Source: JAHEDH01 sp965364515 (GTDB lineage Bacteria > Actinomycetota > Acidimicrobiia > Spongiisociales > ZC4RG35). Taken from it: a DNA stretch of 19,369 nt. The DNA lies in contig CBDTXZ010000046.1 in NCBI GenBank assembly GCA_965364515.1, forward strand, positions 1-19,369, given 5' to 3'. How positions within the stretch are numbered: the stretch's first letter is position 1; each line of letters begins with the position of its first letter. Below, in pieces: positions 6,274-11,931 of this stretch. The position numbers and the translations under genes were made by a program. Below the pieces are notes generated by a model, which was not told the DNA's origin, did not search any database, and worked only from the letters and a program-made list of their open reading frames with translations.

Positions 6274-7545
6274 TCAGGTGGTGCGGGCAGCTGGAAGCTC
6301 GAGGCGAACCGTGGTCCCGCCCGAGGGGCCGGATGTCCATTCTGCTCGGCCTCCGATGTCCTCTGCGAGCGCCCGCACGATGTCCACGCCGAGTCCGGTC
6401 GAGTCTCCACCGCTGGCTCCTCGCCGGAGCAGCTCCGGGGAAGCGATGCCTGGACCGTCGTCGGAGACGGTGAACTCTGCCAGGGGCCCGGCCGAACGAA
6501 GCCGGACTCGATACCCCGTGCCCGGCGAGGTGTGAGCGAAGATGTTGCCGAAGACGGCGTCGAGTGCGGCCTCGACGTCGTCTGACGAGGCTGCGACCAC
6601 ATAGCTGCTCGGTTCGATGTCCATATCCCAGATGCGCGCCTGGTCGTCGGCAAGATGTCCCCAGAACGTCGCTCGTTCCGAGACGACCGGCACGAGGTCG
6701 CACACCGAGCCGGTGCGCAGCGGACGCCGGGCGTCGGCGATGATCCGGCTGGTCACCCGTTCGAGGTCATCGACGTCTCGCTGAAGTCGAGAGACGTCGG
6801 CGTGTTGTGACATCGCCTCGATGTCGAGTTTGAGTGCCGTGAGGGGTGTGCGAAGCCGATGGGCGAGATCCGCTGCACTCTCGCGTTCCCTGTTCATCAA
6901 GGACACCACCCTCTGAGTGAGCGTGTTGAATGCCGACCCGACCTCTTCCAGTTCTTGCGGTCCGGCGGGTGCGACTCTCACGTCGAGGTTCCCTCGACCG
7001 AGCTCATGAGTTGCTTCGACGAGATCGTTGACCGGGCGAATCACCGCTTGTCCGATCCGGTCGGCTGCAACCAACGCGAGCGCCATCATCGCGAGACCGA
7101 GCCCCCCAAGGATGACCCAGGCGGTGGCCACGTTCTCTGTCAGTTCCTCGCGTGGAACGTCGACCACGACGACCCAGACGTCATCGGCGGAGCGAAGCAC
7201 CGGGACGACTACTGCCTCCCCATCGGCGAGTGGCTGGCGATACGCCTGCACCCGAGTCTGGGCAGCGTCTAGGTCGATGTTGCTGGGTAGGTCGGCACCG
7301 AGGACGGTCCCATCCGGGATGACGACGGAGATCCGGTCGATCGACGTCAACGACGCCTCGAGCGCTCCGAAGCCGTCGTCAGGCGTGGTGGCTACGAATC
7401 GTGCGACCGCCTGAGCCTCGCGTTCGGCTGCGCTCAGGGCGCGGTCGGCGCTGAGGTCCCTGATCAGGATGGCGAGTGGGATCAGGAACGCCACGATGAC
7501 GATGGATGTCACGGACAGCGCGTAGAGACTGAGCCAGCGCCTCAC
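6274..7545 (-). CDS. Sensor histidine kinase
   Basis: The product has 423 residues. A first membrane segment (about 8-28), an extracytoplasmic sensor region (about 30-138) and a second membrane segment (about 140-160) are followed by a HAMP domain (about 162-214). The dimerisation/phosphoacceptor domain has the H-box DLAHRLRTPLTAL with His229. The ATPase domain has N-box GNIFAHT (Asn334), G1 DDGPGI (362-367) and G2 STGLGV (382-387). All residues needed for autophosphorylation are present. The start ATG overlaps the response regulator stop by four bases (ATGA), so the two are translationally coupled. It probably senses an envelope signal and phosphorylates the preceding regulator; the flanking exported proteins that share one domain are candidate ligands, accessories or targets. 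The signal is unknown. Confidence 0.95.
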   Translation of the reverse strand: MRRWLSLYALSVTSIVIVAFLIPLAILIRDLSADRALSAAEREAQAVARFVATTPDDGFGALEASLTSIDRISVVIPDGTVLGADLPSNIDLDAAQTRVQAYRQPLADGEAVVVPVLRSADDVWVVVVDVPREELTENVATAWVILGGLGLAMMALALVAADRIGQAVIRPVNDLVEATHELGRGNLDVRVAPAGPQELEEVGSAFNTLTQRVVSLMNRERESAADLAHRLRTPLTALKLDIEAMSQHADVSRLQRDVDDLERVTSRIIADARRPLRTGSVCDLVPVVSERATFWGHLADDQARIWDMDIEPSSYVVAASSDDVEAALDAVFGNIFAHTSPGTGYRVRLRSAGPLAEFTVSDDGPGIASPELLRRGASGGDSTGLGVDIVRALAEDIGGRAEWTSGPSGGTTVRLELPAARTT

Positions 7546-8225
7546 GAATCGGGGTCCACCAGTTTCACGCCGACCCCGTGGACTGTCCTGATGTACCGAG
7601 GCTCGGCAGCCGTCTCACCGAGCTTGCGGCGGAGGACCGAGAGATGGACATCGACCGTCTTGTCGGCCCCGCCGTAGGGCTGACGCCAGACCTCGGCGAG
7701 AATCTCCCGTTTCGAGACGACTGCACCCGTTCGGCTGGCGAGAAACGCCAGCAAGTCGAACTCCTTGCGCGTGAGGTCCACCGGCACATCGTCGTGCGTC
7801 ACGATTCGGCTCTCGATGTCGATCACGAGCTGACCGATCGAGATCGGGCCCGGCGTCGCCTCCGATCCAGTCCGGCGGAGGATTGCCTCGATCCTCGCCT
7901 GAAGCTGTGCTCCCGAGAACGGCTTCACCACGTAGTCGTCGGCGCCGTTCTTCAGGATCCGGACGATCTCCTGTTCGTCATCACGGGCGGTCGCAACGAT
8001 GATCGGCACGGAACTGACGGCACGGATCATCTTGAGCACCTCGGATCCGTCGACGTCGGGCAGGCCGAGATCGAGTACGACGACGTCGAGTTCACCCTGC
8101 ACTGCCCGCTGTACCCCCTCCATGCCGCTGGCGAGCGCCTCGACCGAGTGGCCGGCGCCGGCCAGGAACGACGTGAGTGCGTTCCGGATGGAGAACTCGT
8201 CTTCGACGATGAGGATCGCTGACAT
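7542..8225 (-). CDS. OmpR/PhoB-family response regulator
   Basis: The product has 227 residues. The receiver domain has the acidic pair Glu8-Asp9 (VEDE), phosphoacceptor Asp52 (VLDLGLPDVDG), Thr79 and Lys101 (VKPF). A winged-helix DNA-binding domain occupies about 130-225, with ..TRKEFDLLAFLA, TVDVHLSVLRRKLG and the final RTVHGVGVKL. It is the cognate partner of the overlapping histidine kinase. It starts 114 bp from the divergent anchored-protein gene, so it may autoregulate and control that gene from the shared intergenic region. No Shine-Dalgarno sequence is seen; a TACGAT box lies 8 bases before the ATG, so translation may be leaderless or nearly so. Confidence 0.95.
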   Translation of the reverse strand: MSAILIVEDEFSIRNALTSFLAGAGHSVEALASGMEGVQRAVQGELDVVVLDLGLPDVDGSEVLKMIRAVSSVPIIVATARDDEQEIVRILKNGADDYVVKPFSGAQLQARIEAILRRTGSEATPGPISIGQLVIDIESRIVTHDDVPVDLTRKEFDLLAFLASRTGAVVSKREILAEVWRQPYGGADKTVDVHLSVLRRKLGETAAEPRYIRTVHGVGVKLVDPDS

Positions 8226-8303
8226 CGCCGATCATCGTATCCCCAGATCTCTCGGGTCCACCCTCCCCATGCGCGACTTGACGTTTTGCTAACCATCTGT
8301 GAA

Positions 8304-8332
8304 GTGGCACGAGAAGCGATCTCGGTGATAAT
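8304..8332 (+). promoter_or_regulatory. Promoter of the divergent membrane-anchored protein, leaderless
   Basis: GTGGCA (4 of 6 to TTGACA) is separated by 17 bases from GATAAT (5 of 6 to TATAAT). The -10 box ends six bases before the GTG at 8339, which places the expected transcript start on the start codon itself. No ribosome binding site precedes that codon, which agrees with a leaderless transcript. Confidence 0.5.
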
Positions 8333-8338
8333 GGCTCC

Positions 8339-8968
8339 GTGCCCAGTTGGATGAAGTTCGCCGGTCTGTGGGGGGTCGCGGCCGTCATCGCCCTCATGCT
8401 CTCGTGGGCCGCCGTTTCGCAGGTCCGGGACCGAGTGATTCAGCCTGTCACCGTGATCCCGACCACGATCGCCGTCGTCGCCGCGGACTCCCCCGACCCC
8501 ACGGCGGTGCCGATACAACCGGCCGTCGACCCCCAGCCCGATCCCGATCTTGCGACTTCGACCACGTCTGGCAACGAGCCGGAGAGCTCCCCAACGTCGA
8601 CCACGAGCACCACCCGCCCACCATCGGCGAGTTCGGGCACGTCACCGACGACCGCTCCTCGGACGACCTCGACGACGCAGCCGGCGGGCACAACCACCAC
8701 GGCTCCCTCTCAGACGTCGACGACGCCGGCTCCTTCGGCGAGTAAGTCGAGTCATTCGACCCCCGGGGGCTCTGTGACCATCAGCTCATCGCCGGGTGCG
8801 GTCAACTTCGTATCGGCGATCCCTCAGGCCGGGTTCACGACCGAACTCCGCGAGGCCGGCCCGGAGCGGGTCCGGGTCCGGTTCGTCGGCGCCACGATGA
8901 TCTTCGAGCTCGAGGCGAAATGGGACGACGGTCAGCTCGACATCGAGACGAGCGAACACACACCCTGA
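8339..8968 (+). CDS. Membrane-anchored protein with Thr/Pro stalk and C-terminal domain like the secreted protein at 5321-6178
   Basis: The product has 209 residues. An uncleaved N-terminal membrane anchor (about 8-27) is followed by a long Thr/Ser/Pro/Ala-rich stalk (about 45-145) typical of extracellular linkers. A compact C-terminal domain spans about 145-205. That domain aligns without gaps, over about 50 residues, to the repeats of the secreted protein across the two-component genes. Shared pattern: hydrophobic-VS, G(F/W)..E(L/I), V.V.F..G, then (A)..(D/E)DG.(L/I). Identity is low, so homology is a judgement from pattern and context. The GTG start is supported by a -10 box six bases upstream. 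The gene is divergent from the response regulator, so it probably belongs to the same signalling locus. Confidence 0.8.
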   Translation: MPSWMKFAGLWGVAAVIALMLSWAAVSQVRDRVIQPVTVIPTTIAVVAADSPDPTAVPIQPAVDPQPDPDLATSTTSGNEPESSPTSTTSTTRPPSASSGTSPTTAPRTTSTTQPAGTTTTAPSQTSTTPAPSASKSSHSTPGGSVTISSSPGAVNFVSAIPQAGFTTELREAGPERVRVRFVGATMIFELEAKWDDGQLDIETSEHTP

Positions 8969-9056
8969 GCGTCCGTCGACGGCGCTTCCCACCAGCTCGG
9001 GCGGCTGATGCTGCCAGGAGGGGTGTTGATGTGTGGGGCCTGGGCGTTGGGGTGCA

Positions 9057-9071
9057 GGGGATTCAGTCCCC
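9057..9071. terminator. Small hairpin downstream of tRNA-Gly
   Basis: GGGGA and TCCCC arms flank a five-base loop, 14 bases beyond the 3' end of the minus-strand tRNA. The position suits a terminator, but the stem is only five base pairs. Confidence 0.3.
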
Positions 9072-9084
9072 GCAATCAGCACAG

Positions 9085-9155
9085 AGCGGGTGAGGGGAAT
9101 CGAACCCCCGTATTCAGCTTGGGAAGCTGATGTTCTGCCATTGAACTACACCCGC
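9085..9155 (-). tRNA. tRNA-Gly (anticodon CCC)
   Basis: The minus strand folds into a standard 71-base cloverleaf. The acceptor arm is GCGGGTG paired with CACCCGC. The anticodon stem TCAGC/GCTGA encloses the loop TTCCCAA, giving anticodon CCC, which reads GGG. The T arm is GGGGGTTCGATTCCCC. The discriminator base is U, as usual for glycine tRNAs, and CCA is not encoded. It lies downstream of the small membrane protein gene on the same strand. Confidence 0.97.
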
Positions 9156-9202
9156 AGGTGAGCGTCAGGTTACCCAGCAGTGATCCGGTCCGCATCTGCG
9201 AA

Positions 9203-9424
9203 TCAGCCGAAGATGCTGATCCCTCCCCAGAGCGCCATGAGCACTCCCACCGTGGACAGGAACAACACTCGGGCGGTGTTGAACGGGGCGTCCTCATCGA
9301 CGTCGTCGGGGCGTACGCCTCGCCGATACTGGAGATAGGCGTAGGCGTTTCCGATCACGATCGCCAGGCCGATGGCGAAGATCATCTCTGCGAAGAGAGA
9401 GTCGAGCCCGAGTGCTTCGATCAT
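9203..9424 (-). CDS. Small integral membrane protein, hypothetical
   Basis: The 73-residue product has two predicted membrane helices, about 8-31 and 52-71. They are joined by a charged loop with YRRGVRPDDVDEDAP, so both ends probably lie on the same side of the membrane. No family is recognised. There is no Shine-Dalgarno sequence before the ATG, and the bases just upstream read CCTCC on the coding strand, the opposite of one. A TACCCT box lies seven bases before the ATG, which suggests a leaderless transcript. Codon bias and clear two-helix hydropathy support a real gene. It could share a transcript with the tRNA-Gly that follows. Confidence 0.7.
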   Translation of the reverse strand: MIEALGLDSLFAEMIFAIGLAIVIGNAYAYLQYRRGVRPDDVDEDAPFNTARVLFLSTVGVLMALWGGISIFG

Positions 9425-9483
9425 CGCAAGGAGGGTACCGTCGGCACCCCGTACCGGGATCGGTAGCCGGACCGGCGGTCGGC

Positions 9484-9489
9484 TAGGTT
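9484..9489 (+). promoter_or_regulatory. -10 box of the PhzF-family gene (leaderless)
   Basis: TAGGTT ends exactly six bases before the ATG at 9496, so transcription should start at or beside the start codon. No ribosome binding site is present. The -35 region is not recognisable. Confidence 0.5.
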
Positions 9490-9495
9490 TCGAGT

Positions 9496-10266
9496 ATGCG
9501 CCATTGCTACGTACTGAGGGTGTTCACCCGAGACGGAGAAGGCGGCAATCACCTCGGCGTCGTGCCCGATGTCACTGGTCTCACGCGAGACGGCATGCAG
9601 TCGGTCGCGCGAGAGTTGGGGTTCTCCGAGACGGTCTTTCTCGATTGGCGCGAAGGCGGAAACCCGTTCGCCAGGATCTTCACACCTTCCACGGAGCTTC
9701 CCTTCGCAGGCCATCCTCTCGTCGGATCCGCATGGGTCCTGACGAGGATGGGTCCGGGCGGCCCTACGTGCATCGAGTGCGAAGTCGGAGAGGTACCGAT
9801 CCACAATGTGGGCGCCACGACCTGGATCGACCCACCCTTCGACCAAACCGTGTCAGAGCCCTCGAGCGACATCGGCACTCGGATCGGTGCGGTGCACGCT
9901 GCAGAGGTGGCGATGCCACTTCCGTATCTCGTGCTCGAGCTCAGCTCGCCACAGGCGGTCAGCATGATCGGGAGACCACGTGAGAAGGCGATGACGTACG
10001 TCTGGGCCTGGGAGCAGCCGGGGGAGCGGATTCGGGCGCGCTTCTTTGCGAGCGGCCACGGTGTCGTGGAAGACCCGGCGACCGGCAGCGCAGCAGTTGC
10101 TTTCGCAGCTGCGATGCGCGATCGAAACGTGACGTCTGGCTCGATCGTCATTCATCAGGGTCAGGAGATGGGCTACCCGTCGCGGATCCTTCTCGAGTGG
10201 GACGAGCACGGGGTGCATGTGGGAGGCGAGGTCGCCTCCGATGAGATCCGCATTCTCGAGGTGTGA
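9496..10266 (+). CDS. PhzF-family isomerase/epimerase
   Basis: The product has 256 residues with the two-lobed diaminopimelate-epimerase-like fold of the PhzF family. Catalytic Glu45 lies in GFSETVF, as in PhzF itself. The first lobe has GGNHLGVV (16-23) and FTPSTELPFAGHP (62-74). The second lobe has the hallmark EDPATGSA near residues 193-200. Family members shift double bonds or epimerise small acids; outside phenazine clusters the substrate is usually unknown. There is no phenazine gene nearby, so a phenazine role is not supported. The length is slightly below the usual 260-300. It lies 37 bp upstream of thrB and may share some transcription with it. Confidence 0.9.
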   Translation: MRHCYVLRVFTRDGEGGNHLGVVPDVTGLTRDGMQSVARELGFSETVFLDWREGGNPFARIFTPSTELPFAGHPLVGSAWVLTRMGPGGPTCIECEVGEVPIHNVGATTWIDPPFDQTVSEPSSDIGTRIGAVHAAEVAMPLPYLVLELSSPQAVSMIGRPREKAMTYVWAWEQPGERIRARFFASGHGVVEDPATGSAAVAFAAAMRDRNVTSGSIVIHQGQEMGYPSRILLEWDEHGVHVGGEVASDEIRILEV

Positions 10267-10277
10267 CCTCGCCTCAA

Positions 10278-10283
10278 TAGACT
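10278..10283 (+). promoter_or_regulatory. Candidate -10 box for thrB
   Basis: TAGACT lies just after the PhzF-family stop and seven bases before an ATG at 10291 that opens a six-codon frame. Transcription starting near 10290 would leave about 13 bases before the thrB GTG, including GGAG. It is a plausible internal promoter, without a clear -35 hexamer. Confidence 0.35.
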
Positions 10284-10303
10284 GCCGCCGATGGAGAATC
10301 ACT

Positions 10304-11155
10304 GTGGCTGAGGCGTCTGCGCCCGCGTCCTCTGCCAACCTGGGCCCGGGTTTCGATTGCCTGGGGCTTGCGCTCGAGATGCGCTGCCATGTCAGCGCAG
10401 CGCGCGCCGACGTCTGGTCGGTCGTTCATGACGGCGACCAGCGTCCCGATCCCGAATCCGAAGATGCGGTCGTCGCTGCGGCGCGGTTGGCCATCGGGTC
10501 GGATCGCCCGTTGCAGCTGGCCGTCTCGAATTCGATTCCGATCGGCAAAGGGCTCGGTTCGTCGTCGGCCGCCATGGCGGCGGGCGCGCTCGCCGCTTGG
10601 CGTGCGGTTGGAGAAGAGCACTCGACGGAGACCCTGTTCGAGCTCGTGGCAGACATGGAAGGCCATCCCGACAACGCCGCCGCCGCGGTGTACGGCGGCA
10701 TGGTGTTGGTGGACGCTCTCGGGGAGGTTCACCGCTTGCCGTGGAATCCTCGATTCTCTCCCGTCGTGCTCGTGCCAGAGGAATCGTTCTCGACTCGCAA
10801 GGCGAGAACCGTTCTGCCGTCGACGTACTCCCGAGGAGCGGTCGTCGCATCCGTCGCCCGAACGGCGTCGCTGATCGCCGGGCTGCTGGCGGGCGACAGC
10901 GAACTGGTTCGCGCTGCCGGCGGGGACGAGGTGCACGAAGGCCCGAGAAACGCCTTCCTGCCCGAGGTGGCAAAGCGTATTCGGCTTGCCGTCGATGCGG
11001 GCGCCGTGCACGCCGCGTGGTCCGGTGCGGGGCCGTCGGTGCTGGCAATCGTCGAGTCGGTCGATCTCGCGAGGGTGGTCGATGTCCTGCGTTCGACGAT
11101 GGACGAGACCGTCGCGGTCGTGCCGCTCGAAGTGGCGGTCACCGGAGCGGTTTGA
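10304..11155 (+). CDS. thrB: Homoserine kinase
   Basis: This GHMP-family kinase phosphorylates L-homoserine with ATP, the penultimate step of threonine synthesis. The 283-residue product shows the ordered family motifs: PASSANLGPGFDCLG (7-21), the ATP-binding loop PIGKGLGSSSAA (79-90), EGHPDN (119-124), and the C-terminal WSGAGPSVLAI glycine motif. The GTG at 10304 is chosen because GGAG lies 8 bases upstream and the protein then begins just before the conserved N-terminus; the frame stays open upstream to 10217, but that part overlaps the PhzF-family gene. Homoserine dehydrogenase and threonine synthase genes are not in the window. Confidence 0.95.
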   Translation: MAEASAPASSANLGPGFDCLGLALEMRCHVSAARADVWSVVHDGDQRPDPESEDAVVAAARLAIGSDRPLQLAVSNSIPIGKGLGSSSAAMAAGALAAWRAVGEEHSTETLFELVADMEGHPDNAAAAVYGGMVLVDALGEVHRLPWNPRFSPVVLVPEESFSTRKARTVLPSTYSRGAVVASVARTASLIAGLLAGDSELVRAAGGDEVHEGPRNAFLPEVAKRIRLAVDAGAVHAAWSGAGPSVLAIVESVDLARVVDVLRSTMDETVAVVPLEVAVTGAV

Positions 11156-11181
11156 CCTCCGGGACCTCTCTTCGGTACCGT
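11152..11181 (+). promoter_or_regulatory. Candidate promoter of the bS22 gene
   Basis: TTGACC (11152-11157) and TACCGT (11176-11181) are 18 bases apart, close to a housekeeping sigma factor promoter. Transcription would start near 11188 and leave a leader of about 140 bases before the small ribosomal protein gene. The -35 overlaps the thrB stop. Confidence 0.5.
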
Positions 11182-11326
11182 TGTTTCATACGGATAGGCC
11201 AGGAGCACCGCTTCATCGACCGTCCGCAGTCGATGGCTCCGCCACCTCCGAGTCCCGACACGACGTCGTGTGACGTTGCTGGATATCGGAGAGCTACGCC
11301 ACGGATTTCGCAAGTGAGGTAGAAAC

Positions 11327-11416
11327 ATGGGTTCGCTCGTCAAGAAGCGCCGCAAGAAGATGTCAAAGCACAAGTATCGCAAGCGCCTGAAGGCCAATCG
11401 CCACAAGCGCAAGTGA
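11327..11416 (+). CDS. 30S ribosomal protein bS22-type (AURKAIP1/COX24 domain)
   Basis: A 29-residue, extremely basic protein starts MGSLVKKRRKKMSKHKYRKR and ends in RHKRK. It is recognisably the short actinobacterial protein with an AURKAIP1/COX24 domain that binds the small ribosomal subunit near the decoding region. GAGG lies 7 bases before the ATG. The gene stands alone, with a candidate promoter upstream and a strong hairpin immediately after. It is far shorter than usual gene-calling limits and is easily missed. The length is at the low end for the family (about 30-33). Confidence 0.93.
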   Translation: MGSLVKKRRKKMSKHKYRKRLKANRHKRK

Positions 11417-11422
11417 GCGTCT

Positions 11423-11452
11423 GAAGAGACCGGCCGGACGGCCGGTCTCTTC
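11423..11452. terminator. Intrinsic-type terminator after the bS22 gene
   Basis: Perfect 13-bp arms, 11423-11435 and 11440-11452, flank a GGAC loop, starting 7 bases after the bS22 stop. The hairpin also faces the end of the convergent CopD-like gene (stop at 11464), so it can act in both directions. Confidence 0.88.
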
Positions 11453-11463
11453 GCGTCTGGGGT

Positions 11464-11832
11464 CTACAGCGCGACTGCGGCGGCAACGATGCCGAGCGAG
11501 GAGACGAGGATCAGACCCTGCAGGATCCCTCGAGTGCGTGGTGACTGATTTCCCGCCGCGAACTGGTGGTATCCGGCCAGCGCGGCCGTGACCGCCACGG
11601 TTGCGACCTTCACGGCGAGGGCCGGTTCGTCGATGCGATCGATCGACATCCACGCGCCGGTGATGAATGCCACCGCCATCGCCGGCCATGACACGCGAGA
11701 GAACATCCGTGCCATCGCCTGCAGCACCGACCGGTCTACCCCCTCTCGGCGCACCGCCGCCACGAGGGCTCCGAGCGTCACGAGACCGCCGACCCAGATC
11801 GAAGCGGACACGAGATGTAACCAGCGGACCAT
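11464..11832 (-). CDS. CopD-like small membrane protein
   Basis: The 122-residue product has four predicted membrane helices (about 4-26, 47-63, 71-90 and 102-122). It opens with WLHLVSASIWVGGLV, the sequence style of the first helix of CopD-domain proteins and related haem or copper membrane proteins, with His6 in the helix and another His near residue 89. CopD proteins take part in copper handling. This short form has only the core helices, so the metal link is inference. AAGGAG lies 6 bases before the ATG, confirming the start. An inverted repeat (11853-11864) lies just upstream. It is a single gene, convergent with bS22. Confidence 0.8.
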   Translation of the reverse strand: MVRWLHLVSASIWVGGLVTLGALVAAVRREGVDRSVLQAMARMFSRVSWPAMAVAFITGAWMSIDRIDEPALAVKVATVAVTAALAGYHQFAAGNQSPRTRGILQGLILVSSLGIVAAAVAL

Positions 11833-11852
11833 CGACGACTCCTTTTCGGACG

Positions 11853-11864
11853 AGGATAAATCCT
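11853..11864. promoter_or_regulatory. Inverted repeat AGGATAAATCCT upstream of the CopD-like gene
   Basis: The 5-bp arms AGGAT and ATCCT flank two bases, in the leader or promoter of the CopD-like gene about 20 bases before its ATG. It may be an operator. The arms are short, and AGGAT also resembles a ribosome binding site, so chance is possible. Confidence 0.25.
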
Positions 11865-11931
11865 TTTAGATCCCTGGACGCGCCCGTCAGTTCTGCCATC
11901 CTGTTGATGCTCGAACGAGGGGGTTCATTCG

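Noticed and set aside
5459..6535. 358-codon plus-strand frame
   Set aside because: It is antisense to the secreted protein and the end of the histidine kinase; both have clear features on the minus strand.
9031..9132. Short plus-strand frame (about 33 codons) after a GAGGGG sequence
   Set aside because: Most of it is antisense to tRNA-Gly, and it shows no coding character.
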